Source of the DNA: Helicobacteraceae bacterium
Lineage (GTDB): Bacteria; Campylobacterota; Campylobacteria; Campylobacterales; SZUA-545
Reading direction: 5' to 3'
NCBI GenBank assembly: GCA_031276985.1
Contig: JAISMA010000112.1
Span: 1-7,623 of the forward strand
Length of the DNA: 7,623 nt
The notes below the pieces were generated by a model. It made no database searches, had not been told where the DNA came from, and was given only the letters and a program-made list of their open reading frames with translations. The position numbers and the translations under genes were made by a program. This document shows, one piece after another, positions 1 to 5,646 of this stretch (position 1 is its first letter; the number at the start of each line of letters is the position of its first letter).

Positions 1-293
1 CGCAAGCGCCTTCGTCGTGGGGCGACGCAAAAACCTATGAATCGATCGGCAAGTGCGTTATCCCCGCCGGTTTTAGCCTTTTTAGAGTGCTGGGAAATAA
101 CGGATTTCTTTATAGAATCAGCGACGATCGCCGCGCTAGAGCGGGCTATGAAATCGACGGCTACGTCGCGGTTAATTTTGCGAGTAACGCGCCGCAAAGG
201 TTAAATAACGGCGTAGTTCTAAAAATCGAAGAAATTGGCTATCAATCGCCAATCGGCGAAATCGCAAACGCGAAAGTCGTATGGCGCAAATAA
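1..293 (+). CDS. 3' end of an unrecognised gene (5' truncated by window edge)
   Basis: An open frame runs from the first complete codon at position 3 to a TAA at 291-293, giving 97 C-terminal codons. A GTG at 87 could be read as a start, but the frame stays open upstream with ordinary codon use and there is no ribosome site before it, so the gene almost certainly begins outside the window. The visible part has alternating hydrophobic and polar residues, many Gly and Asn (for example VLGNNGFLYRIS and EIDGYVAVNF), which suggests a beta-rich domain. It has one Cys, and no membrane segment or recognisable catalytic motif. I do not recognise the family. The next plus-strand gene lies about 680 bases downstream, so it probably ends its own transcript. 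Confidence 0.6.
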   Translation, partial: QAPSSWGDAKTYESIGKCVIPAGFSLFRVLGNNGFLYRISDDRRARAGYEIDGYVAVNFASNAPQRLNNGVVLKIEEIGYQSPIGEIANAKVVWRK

Positions 294-311
294 CGCCTCT
301 CGCCCCTCTTT

Positions 312-337
312 GTCATTCCCGCGAAAGCGGGAATCCA
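312..337 (+). repeat. REP-like palindromic repeat, copy 1 (forward)
   Basis: A 26-bp unit beginning GTCATTCCCGC and ending GCGGGAATCCA. Its core is a perfect 8-bp stem (315-322 with 327-334, ATTCCCGC / GCGGGAAT) closed by a GAAA tetraloop. This resembles the dispersed palindromes known in many Proteobacteria, such as the Neisseria dRS3-type ATTCCC...GGGAAT repeats. It lies just after the partial gene and is paired with an inverted copy at 403-428. Confidence 0.8.
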
Positions 338-402
338 TTTCTAAAAAAAACAGTCGAAAGTCAATCGTCATTCATAAGCGTTCATCATTGCTTCGCAATA
401 TT

Positions 403-428
403 TGGATCCCCGCCTTCGCGAGAATGAC
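403..428 (-). repeat. REP-like palindromic repeat, copy 2 (inverted)
   Basis: The reverse complement matches copy 1 (312-337) at 23 of 26 positions by eye. The two copies face each other across 65 bp, which contain a further small hairpin (ATTGC TTC GCAAT, 387-399). The pair could fold as one large structure, as in BIME-type doublets. Confidence 0.78.
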
Positions 429-442
429 CGCGCGGGCGTTTT

Positions 443-510
443 GCGGGTATGACGCGAGGAATAGATTCTGCGGCTTTGCGCAGAATGACAAAGAAAGACG
501 CGGGAATGAC
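443..510 (-). repeat. Degenerate REP-like half units and a third hairpin
   Basis: Three more minus-oriented copies of the GTCATNCYCGC end box follow copy 2: at 443-453 (GCGGGTATGAC), 479-489 (CGCAGAATGAC) and 500-510 (GCGGGAATGAC). The middle one is part of a perfect 8-bp hairpin, ATTCTGCG at 465-472 with CGCAGAAT at 479-486. Together with copies 1 and 2 this makes a small cluster of related units, most of them decayed. Confidence 0.6.
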
Positions 511-703
511 GATTGGGATAGCGCGGTTTTATGCGATCTGAGCGCCGCTTTTGCGCAAATCCAATCTATGCCGTAAGCCCGCAAAAACGCGCAATCGCGG
601 CGCAAAGCCGCGTCAGACAGACGCGCTCAACGCTTTTTTGCGATTTCAAACCGCGCTCGGCGGCGTTTTTGCGATTGCGCGGCGCGGGTAATGCGCGGCT
701 AAC
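511..703. other. Gene-free GC-rich region with hairpins
   Basis: This is the rest of a 410-base gene-free gap (294-703). I see no credible gene on either strand. It holds a 6-bp hairpin at 596-601/607-612 (CGCGGC / GCCGCG), an overlapping one at 609-614/620-625 (CGCGTC / GACGCG) followed 8 bases later by six Ts (634-639), and an 11-bp inverted repeat, 588-598 with 671-681. The T run is too far from the stem for me to call a terminator with confidence. The open frames across this region encode only the repeats. Confidence 0.5.
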
Positions 704-877
704 TTAGCCGCGAAACAGATAGAACGGGTTTGCGCTACCGCATTTTACGAATTGCGTTACCCATACGATAACAAGTAGCGGAACGCCAATAATCGCGGCG
801 GCGCTTCTGGGCTCGACGATTCCTAAGCATGTCAAAATAACGGAAATAAGCCAACCCGTAAGCAAAACAGCCTTCAT
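704..877 (-). CDS. Small two-helix membrane protein (57 aa), hypothetical
   Basis: Unrecognised family. The ATG at 877-875 is preceded by a strong Shine-Dalgarno AAGGAGA (884-890) with a 6-base spacer, and the frame ends in TAA at 706-704. The 57-residue product starts MKAVLLTGWLISVILTCLGI and has two hydrophobic segments, about residues 4-21 and 26-44. They are separated by a short polar turn (VEPRSA), and the tail ends NPFYLFRG. It has Cys at 17 and 46 and no clear signal peptidase site. An inner-membrane hairpin is the likely topology. The gene diverges from a small XRE repressor and its promoter region carries two palindromes, so it is probably the regulated target. A small membrane toxin, a stress peptide or a transport accessory are all possible; nothing in the sequence decides between them. 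Confidence 0.72.
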   Translation of the reverse strand: MKAVLLTGWLISVILTCLGIVEPRSAAAIIGVPLLVIVWVTQFVKCGSANPFYLFRG

Positions 878-902
878 TTCAAGTCTCCTTGACCAAGAAT
901 TT

Positions 903-918
903 ACTAACTATAGTTAGT
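903..918. promoter_or_regulatory. Palindromic operator 1 (16 bp)
   Basis: ACTAACTATAGTTAGT is a perfect 16-bp palindrome. It contains the half-sites TAACTATA (905-912) and TATAGTTA (909-916), overlapping on TATA. It lies just downstream of the expected transcription start of the 57-aa gene (TATAAT at 933-928, start near 921) and so could block that transcript. The XRE protein encoded alongside is the obvious candidate to bind it. Confidence 0.65.
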
Positions 919-927
919 TGCGCTGGG

Positions 928-933
928 ATTATA
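928..933 (-). promoter_or_regulatory. -10 box (TATAAT) for the 57-aa membrane protein gene
   Basis: A perfect TATAAT on the minus strand, about 50 bases upstream of the ATG. A 16-base spacer leads to TTAACT (955-950), a 4/6 match to TTGACA lying inside operator 2. Transcription would start near 921 and run directly through operator 1. Confidence 0.5.
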
Positions 934-946
934 CGACGTTTATTCT

Positions 947-965
947 TATAGTTAATTTAACTATA
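947..965. promoter_or_regulatory. Palindromic operator 2 (19 bp)
   Basis: TATAGTTAATTTAACTATA is a perfect palindrome of two 9-bp arms around one central base. It uses the same half-site as operator 1 but in the opposite order (TATAGTTA first, TAACTATA second). It covers the probable -35 region of the leftward promoter and ends 8 bases before the TTG start of the XRE gene, touching its weak AGG ribosome site (965-967). It could therefore control both directions, including autoregulation. Confidence 0.65.
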
Positions 966-973
966 GGTATATT

Positions 974-1234
974 TTGAGAGATTGCACAATCGACGACGCG
1001 CGAATGGCGCGTATTTATAAGCGCATTAGCCAAAACGTACGGAGGGCGCGAAAGGAGCGCAACGTCTCGCAACTTGCGCTGGCGCTGGAAATGGGATACA
1101 AAGCGGTAGGTAGCGTGTCGTTAGCGGAACTAGGCGTTCAGAATAAACACTTTAACATAGAGCATTTGGTTAAGATCGCTCAAATACTAGAGGTCGATAT
1201 ATCGCGTTTTTTCGACGGCATATGGGACGAGTAG
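974..1234 (+). CDS. Small XRE-family helix-turn-helix repressor
   Basis: An 86-residue protein that is almost entirely one XRE/Cro-type DNA-binding domain (about residues 16-80). It shows the pattern RISQNVRRARKERNVSQLAL, then the recognition-helix region with SVSLAELG, and the closing HLVKIAQILEVDISRFFDG typical of helices 4 and 5. There is no effector or peptidase domain, so it probably acts as a simple dimeric repressor. I chose the TTG at 974 because a short AGG lies 6 bases upstream and the frame begins right after operator 2. The ATG at 1004 (76 aa) would keep the whole domain but has no visible ribosome site, so the start is uncertain. The gene diverges from the 57-aa membrane protein gene, and palindromes between them suggest control of both. 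Similar small XRE proteins are, as I recall, common in Campylobacterota. Confidence 0.82.
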   Translation: MRDCTIDDARMARIYKRISQNVRRARKERNVSQLALALEMGYKAVGSVSLAELGVQNKHFNIEHLVKIAQILEVDISRFFDGIWDE

Positions 1235-1286
1235 CGCGCTTGGCGATTATTTATCTCGCTAAATTCGACTTGGCGCGAATCGCGCC

Positions 1287-1347
1287 GAAAAAATTGCGCT
1301 CCAAACGCCAAATCCTTAGCAAACGGGGCGATCGTTTGCGCGTTTGG
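1287..1347 (-). terminator. Possible terminator of the rpsF-ssb-rpsR operon (nested hairpin)
   Basis: In the 164-base gap between the convergent XRE and rpsR genes, CCAAACGC (1301-1308) pairs perfectly with GCGTTTGG (1340-1347). A second 7-bp stem sits inside it (GCAAACG 1319-1325, CGTTTGC 1333-1339). Read leftward from rpsR, the hairpin is followed after 7 bases by a run of six U (1293-1288), and then by another small hairpin (1272-1277/1281-1286). The spacing to the U run is longer than canonical, so the call is tentative. Confidence 0.33.
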
Positions 1348-1398
1348 CAAAACTCGCGCTTTCGCCAAGCGCCGCAAACGCGCGTAAAACAAAAAGGA

Positions 1399-1638
1399 TT
1401 AGCCGATCGAGTCTCTACCCGATGCGTACGGAATAAGCGCCATATGACGCGCGCGTTTGATAGCGACGCGGACTATGTCCTGCGCGATCTTGCCGTTGCC
1501 CGTTAAGCGCCGCGGCATAATCTTGAAACGTTCGCTTAGCGAATGCTTGAGCAAATGAACGTCCTTGTAATCGATAAAATCTATCTTCGCCTCGCTGTAC
1601 TTGCAGTGGCGTTTGTAAAATTTGCCTTTTTCAGCCAT
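1399..1638 (-). CDS. rpsR: 30S ribosomal protein bS18
   Basis: A 79-residue bS18 that binds with bS6 on the platform of the small subunit. Diagnostic stretches are CKYSEAKIDFIDYKD near the N-terminus and LSERFKIMPRRLTGNGKIAQ, followed by the basic AIKRARHMALIPY. It is the usual length for the family, with a short C-terminus (ASGRDSIG). There is a single Cys (residue 12), consistent with the zinc-free form. The ATG at 1638-1636 has the ribosome site AAGGA (1645-1649), which overlaps the ssb stop codon. The gap to ssb is only 9 bases, so this is the last gene of rpsF-ssb-rpsR. Confidence 0.97.
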   Translation of the reverse strand: MAEKGKFYKRHCKYSEAKIDFIDYKDVHLLKHSLSERFKIMPRRLTGNGKIAQDIVRVAIKRARHMALIPYASGRDSIG

Positions 1639-1647
1639 TGGTTTTCC

Positions 1648-2163
1648 TTAAAATGGTATTTCTTCGTCGTCAATTTCGACGTCTGGAGTCGCGCTAGGCG
1701 ACGGTTGAGCGGGACTTGATTGTCGTTGGCGCTCCTGTTGCGGCGAAGCGGCGGGCGCGGGTTTGGCGCTAGAGGTTTGATAATCGTCGCCGTAAGAGCC
1801 GCTTTGAGCCTGTTCGCCGCCGCCCTCGCCGCTTTTCGCGCCGCCCAAAAACTGGATATTGTCCGCCGAAACGGTATGGCGCGATCGCTTCTGCCCGTTT
1901 TGATCCGTCCATTGTTCCAAAACAAGCCGCCCTTCGATAAGCGCTTGACGACCTTTGGACAGATACTGGTGGGCAATTTCGGCGCTCCTGCCAAAAACGT
2001 TTACGTCGATAAACAGCGTCTCTTCGCGATCTTCGCCCGCGTTGCGATCTTTCCAGCGGCGGTTGACCGCCAATCCAAACTTGCCGATCGCCGTGCCGCT
2101 TTGAGAATAGCGAAGCTCGACGTCGCGGGTCAAATTGCCAATCAACAGAACTTTATTCAGCAA
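1648..2163 (-). CDS. ssb: Single-stranded DNA-binding protein
   Basis: A 171-residue SSB that coats single-stranded DNA during replication, repair and recombination. The OB fold covers residues 1-108 (MLNKVLLIGNLTRDVELRYS, then ETLFIDVNVFGRSAEIAHQY and GRLVLEQWTDQNG). Next come a low-complexity Gly/Gln/Ser/Pro linker (about 109-160) and the acidic tip DDEEIPF (165-171), which docks partner proteins. The start is TTG at 2163-2161: it aligns with the family's usual M-x-N-K-V opening, and AAAGGAA lies a few bases upstream. It overlaps the end of rpsF by 11 bases, so translation is probably coupled to bS6 synthesis. The linker is Ala/Pro/Gln rich but otherwise ordinary. Confidence 0.97.
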   Translation of the reverse strand: MLNKVLLIGNLTRDVELRYSQSGTAIGKFGLAVNRRWKDRNAGEDREETLFIDVNVFGRSAEIAHQYLSKGRQALIEGRLVLEQWTDQNGQKRSRHTVSADNIQFLGGAKSGEGGGEQAQSGSYGDDYQTSSAKPAPAASPQQERQRQSSPAQPSPSATPDVEIDDEEIPF

Positions 2164-2647
2164 CTTTCGTTTCCTTTGTTTCTTCGACGACGCTCTCTTC
2201 GCGGCGCGGCGCGCGCTCGCGTTTTTCGCCGTCTTCGCCGCGTGGGGCGCGAGGCGTTCGCGGGCGGTATTCGCGGGCGGTTTCGCTAAGTTTGACCTCT
2301 TTGAAAGGCAACCCTTTGGCGCGATTTACCATATTTTCCCACGCTTCAATTTCGACTTTCGTCTCATATTTGATTGCGATAAAGCGCAAAACGTCTTCCG
2401 TAATGCCATAGACGCGCTCAAGCTCTTTGTTGACTTGACCGTCCGACGTGAAATAGATCGCGACGTAAAAACCGCGCTCAAACTTTTTGATTTTGTAGGC
2501 TAACTTTTTGACGCCAAGCCGTTCGATCGCGACGATCTCGCCGCCGTTTTTGGCGATTAGCTCGCTAAAGAAATCTATCTTGGCCGCAACCTCGTCGTCC
2601 GTAAGCGTGGGCTTGAGGATAAACGCGGTTTCATAACGTTTGGACAT
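2153..2647 (-). CDS. rpsF: 30S ribosomal protein bS6 with a long charged C-terminal tail
   Basis: A 164-residue bS6, partner of bS18 in the 30S platform. The core is residues 1 to about 100: KRYETAFILKPTLTDDEV, then ERLGVKKLAYKIKKFERGFY and ELERVYGITEDVLRFIAIKYE. After about residue 121 comes an extension of roughly 40 residues, first Arg/Pro rich (YRPRTPRAPRG), then alternating charge, ending acidic (EESVVEETKETKVAE). That is longer than the bS6 of relatives I remember (about 125-142 residues). The ATG at 2647-2645 has AAGGAG a few bases upstream. First gene of rpsF-ssb-rpsR; its end overlaps the ssb start. Confidence 0.96.
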   Translation of the reverse strand: MSKRYETAFILKPTLTDDEVAAKIDFFSELIAKNGGEIVAIERLGVKKLAYKIKKFERGFYVAIYFTSDGQVNKELERVYGITEDVLRFIAIKYETKVEIEAWENMVNRAKGLPFKEVKLSETAREYRPRTPRAPRGEDGEKRERAPRREESVVEETKETKVAE

Positions 2648-2655
2648 ATTGCTCC

Positions 2656-2692
2656 TTTTGGACTTGCGCCCCGTTTTCGTCCAAAAACGAGG
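2656..2692 (-). promoter_or_regulatory. rpsF leader with two mutually exclusive hairpins (candidate regulatory RNA)
   Basis: In the leader RNA, a 9-bp stem with one G-U pair forms between 2692-2684 (CCUCGUUUU) and 2677-2669 (AAAACGGGG), with a 6-base loop UGGACG. The loop and part of the 5' arm (UUUUGGAC, 2686-2679) are also perfectly complementary to GUCCAAAA (2663-2656), whose AAAA begins the AAAAGGAG ribosome site of rpsF. The two stems cannot coexist, and the second would partly cover the ribosome site. The bS6:bS18 complex autoregulates rpsF leaders in several bacteria, but I do not see the CCG-bulge motif reported for those leaders, so the binder is unknown. Confidence 0.35.
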
Positions 2693-2716
2693 AAGGCATA
2701 AAATTAAGCGCGAATC

Positions 2717-3694
2717 TTACAATATATTTGTTTGAAACTTAATTAGCGCCGCGTAAAGTAGCGATCTTTTCTCCCGCGTTTCGCTCTGTTTGAAGCTAAA
2801 TTCCAGCGCGCTTAACGTCTCGAAAATATAAACCCATTGCGGTCTGCGAAACCTTGAAGCTAGTTTTTTGCGCGCTTCGTCAATATCCTTCGGCAGCGCG
2901 TATCCCAAAAAATCCCTGCTTTCTTCGCCAAGCCGCATAGCGCAAAAGAAGGAAAAAAGCTGACGAAAGGAACGGATTAGCTCCAGCAAAATCTCCATTT
3001 CGTTATCGGTTCGCAAAAACAGCGACTCAAGCTCGCCGTAAAACGGACGCTTATCGACAAGCGCCGCGATCAGGCGAAAACAATCGCCGTCGCTGTAGCC
3101 CGCGCCCACAAAATCGATTAGCGACGATCCCGTTTTGTCGTATATCTCCAGTTTGCTCAGATCGGACAGCGCGAAGGAGAGATTGTTTTCGTTCATTTTC
3201 AACAGATGACGCGCCTGCGCGTCGCCCAGCTCCAAGCCTTTTTTCGCCGCCGCGTCGATAAGCGTTTTTACCGCCTCGATTGTCTTTGGCGGATAAAATC
3301 TAACGACGGCGTAAAACTCGCCTCCTTTTTCGCCGCGCTCAAACGACGCTAATTTGGCTTTGGCGTCTTCGGCTTCGTAGATAAAAAGCATATACGAAGC
3401 CGCGTTTTTCTTGACAATCTCCAACAGCGACGATATAACTTTCGCGTCCGTTTTTTTGTCGATTCTCGCAACAAGCAAATTGCCGTCGCTAAACAATCCG
3501 GGCGAGGAGATATGCGCTTGCGCCGCGTTAAGATTAAACTCGTCGTAGTAGAGTTTAAGAACGCTTAGATCGCCGCGAAGCGCGTTAAGATAGCGATCGG
3601 CGTAGATTTCGACCAGCGACGGATCGCCCCACAAGATCGCCGCTTTCAAAGGCGGCGATCGCGTAAGTCTCGGCTCAAATTCCCACTGCTTCAC
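2717..3694 (-). CDS. holA: DNA polymerase III subunit delta
   Basis: A 325-residue delta subunit, the clamp-loader component that opens the sliding clamp; E. coli delta is about 343 residues. It has an AAA+-like N-terminal fold without a Walker motif, beginning LKAAILWGDPSLVEIYADRY. A middle region contains ARHLLKMNENNLSFALSDLS, and the C-terminal collar region contains DCFRLIAALVDKRPFYGELE and LLELIRSFRQLFSFF. It ends SLLYAALIKF. The GTG start (3694-3692) overlaps the rnr stop as GTGA and has no good ribosome site, which implies translational coupling to rnr. The assignment rests on overall pattern plus position between rnr and rpsF, an order I recall from Helicobacter. Confidence 0.9.
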   Translation of the reverse strand: MKQWEFEPRLTRSPPLKAAILWGDPSLVEIYADRYLNALRGDLSVLKLYYDEFNLNAAQAHISSPGLFSDGNLLVARIDKKTDAKVISSLLEIVKKNAASYMLFIYEAEDAKAKLASFERGEKGGEFYAVVRFYPPKTIEAVKTLIDAAAKKGLELGDAQARHLLKMNENNLSFALSDLSKLEIYDKTGSSLIDFVGAGYSDGDCFRLIAALVDKRPFYGELESLFLRTDNEMEILLELIRSFRQLFSFFCAMRLGEESRDFLGYALPKDIDEARKKLASRFRRPQWVYIFETLSALEFSFKQSETREKRSLLYAALIKFQTNIL

Positions 3695-5646
3695 GCCAAA
3701 GCGACCGTTATTTTCGCCGTAGCCAAATGCGCCGAAACTATGGAGACCTTAACCCGTCCGAATTTATGTAGCGCCGCCGATTTGCGCTCAAGCGGCAGAT
3801 ATACGCGCATGCCCTGAATTAGCGGATCGTCGATAATAATAACCGCCTCTTTGCCCTTTAGCGCCTCTTCGATAACTTCGCCTTCCAGAGTAAGCCCGAT
3901 ACGGCTTGAAGCCCATCTTGCGTAGGCGCGATCGGCGTACTGCCACTCGATCTGCGCGACCTCGCTTTCCAGCATTGTGATAATTGGCGTCAACCTTTGC
4001 AAGGCCGATAAAATATAGCCTCTTTTTTTCTCGTCGCTACCTATAATCGCTTTCAAAAGCCTATGCAAAGCCAGATCGGAATAGCGGCGAATCGGCGAGG
4101 TAAAATGCGTATATTTGGCGAATCCAAGCCCGAAATGCCCTATGTTGTCGTAGGTGTATTGCGCGCGCTTAAGCGATCTGATCAGCATGCGATCGACCTG
4201 TTCGGCTACGCCTAGCGCTTTCGCCTCTTTTTGGATCGCCTCGATTGTGGCATGGGTACTTTTGGCTCTTTTGACGACGACGCCAATCGCGCTTAAGTCG
4301 CTTAACAACTCGTCCAAAGAGCGATCGGCGGGCGCTTCGTGCGTGCGAAAAACGCCGAATTGAAAGTACTCCGCCGCCGCGCAATTGGCAAGCAGCATGC
4401 ACTCCTCTATCAGTTGGTGCGAGATCGTCTCTTTGGCTTTGATCGTTTTTTCCAGCGCCAGATTTTTATCGAGCGCGAGCTTGATTTCGGGATTTGAGAA
4501 ACTAAAGCCTTTTTTAAGCCGTTTTTGGCGTAGCGCGATAATCAGCGTTTTAAGCGGCTCAAGCCATTTGAGTATCGCGCGATCGCTTGCGTCCGCTTTC
4601 GCGCCTTCAAGCAATTCGTCTATGCGATCGTAATGGTAACGGCGTACGGATTTAATAACGCTTTCAAACAACTCGTATTTTTTTACCTTTAGCTCTTCGT
4701 CAAGCTCCAATCTGAAGGTAAAAGCCAACCGATCGACGTTTGGCTGAAGGCTGCATAAATTTTCGCTTAACTCTCTTGGCAACATCGGAATCGATTTGTG
4801 CGGCAGATAGACCGAAAAACCGCGTTTTTTCGCCTCCTTGTCAATCTCGCCAAACTCGTCGACATACGCCGAAACGTCGGCGATCGCCACGTATAAAACG
4901 CGCTTGCTTGGATCGTAATAGATCGAGTCGTCGAAATCTTTCGCGTCGATCGGATCGATCGTGATAAACGGCAATTTGGTTAAATCGACGCGGTTTGGAT
5001 AAAGCGCGCGATCGACAAAATCGCCATGCGCTTTGGCTTCCAAAATCTGCTCCGCGCTAAAGCGATCGACGCGGTTATATCGGCTTAAAACGATCGCCTC
5101 GTCGACTTTAGGATCGCTTAAAACGCCCAAAATCTCCGCGATCTCGCCGCTTTTGCGATCGATTGCGAGTACCGCGCCGTTTTGTAGCGCTTTGAGCGTT
5201 TTTTGCTTTATGCCAATATCTAGCGGCGCGGTTGAGTTTATGTCGAGCAGTTCCGCTTTCGAGTTTTTGAAATTGACGTAAGCGATTATTTTCTCGGCGC
5301 TCTCTTCGGCGATATAAACGATCTTCGCCGCCGCTCTGCCGCGCTTAGAGCCAAGCGATCTAGCGATTACCAGATCGCGATGAGAGGCGTTCAAGGAATC
5401 GCCCGCCAATACCAGATAATCGCGCCCTTTGGCGCTCAAAGGTTGCAAATAGCCCGCGTTTTTTTTGCCCTGTTTGAGGATTTTCGGTTGCAAAAACACG
5501 CCTACGATCAGATCGCTATCAAGCCGAAGCAAAGGGCGATCTGCGAGCAGTTTGGCTTTGATTAACGCATGCGCTAACTTAAACTCGCGCTTATCCAGCG
5601 ACGCGCTTGGCGTTCCGATCAAGAGCTTTTGTAAAAGCTCTCTCAT
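3691..5646 (-). CDS. rnr: Ribonuclease R (RNB-family 3'-5' exoribonuclease), short form
   Basis: A 651-residue exonuclease that degrades RNA processively from the 3' end. The catalytic RNB domain spans about residues 210-540. Its metal site is ITIDPIDAKDFDDSI at 228-242, with Asp231, Asp237, Asp239 and Asp240 matching the four aspartates of RNase II. Next come GFSVYLPHKSIPMLPRELS (276-294) with the RNA-clamping Tyr280, EECMLLAN (414-421), and HFTSPIRRYSDLALHR (514-529). The C-terminal S1-like domain (about 585-651) is divergent and ends without the lysine-rich tail of E. coli RNase R (about 813 residues). The N-terminal cold-shock part is reduced and there is no helix-turn-helix. That compact form agrees with Campylobacterota. 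ATG 5646 overlaps the upstream HDOD stop (ATGA) with no Shine-Dalgarno, and its own stop overlaps holA (GTGA). Confidence 0.96.
   Translation of the reverse strand: MRELLQKLLIGTPSASLDKREFKLAHALIKAKLLADRPLLRLDSDLIVGVFLQPKILKQGKKNAGYLQPLSAKGRDYLVLAGDSLNASHRDLVIARSLGSKRGRAAAKIVYIAEESAEKIIAYVNFKNSKAELLDINSTAPLDIGIKQKTLKALQNGAVLAIDRKSGEIAEILGVLSDPKVDEAIVLSRYNRVDRFSAEQILEAKAHGDFVDRALYPNRVDLTKLPFITIDPIDAKDFDDSIYYDPSKRVLYVAIADVSAYVDEFGEIDKEAKKRGFSVYLPHKSIPMLPRELSENLCSLQPNVDRLAFTFRLELDEELKVKKYELFESVIKSVRRYHYDRIDELLEGAKADASDRAILKWLEPLKTLIIALRQKRLKKGFSFSNPEIKLALDKNLALEKTIKAKETISHQLIEECMLLANCAAAEYFQFGVFRTHEAPADRSLDELLSDLSAIGVVVKRAKSTHATIEAIQKEAKALGVAEQVDRMLIRSLKRAQYTYDNIGHFGLGFAKYTHFTSPIRRYSDLALHRLLKAIIGSDEKKRGYILSALQRLTPIITMLESEVAQIEWQYADRAYARWASSRIGLTLEGEVIEEALKGKEAVIIIDDPLIQGMRVYLPLERKSAALHKFGRVKVSIVSAHLATAKITVALA

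Noticed and set aside
312..510. CRISPR array
   Set aside because: The units differ in orientation, have uneven spacing and are palindromic REP-like elements; there are no regular spacers and no cas genes.
235..605. Open frames on both strands (235-576 plus, 372-605 minus)
   Set aside because: Both run through the REP-like repeats and encode their translation (PRKRES, WIPAFARMT, FAQNDK). They lack ribosome sites and one overlaps the end of the partial gene.
596..639. Hairpin followed by T6 as a terminator for the first gene
   Set aside because: The T run begins 8 bases after the stem and the structure lies over 300 bases from the stop codon, so it does not fit an intrinsic terminator well.
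1180..1506. Open frames in the XRE-rpsR gap (1180-1392 minus, 1222-1506 plus)
   Set aside because: They overlap the XRE gene or rpsR, have no ribosome sites and show basic, low-information products typical of shadow frames in GCG/CGC-rich DNA.
1720..2503. Long plus-strand frames (1720-2289, 2135-2503) opposite ssb and rpsF
   Set aside because: They are antisense shadows of two certain genes, with Arg/Ala/Phe-rich products reflecting reversed codon use.
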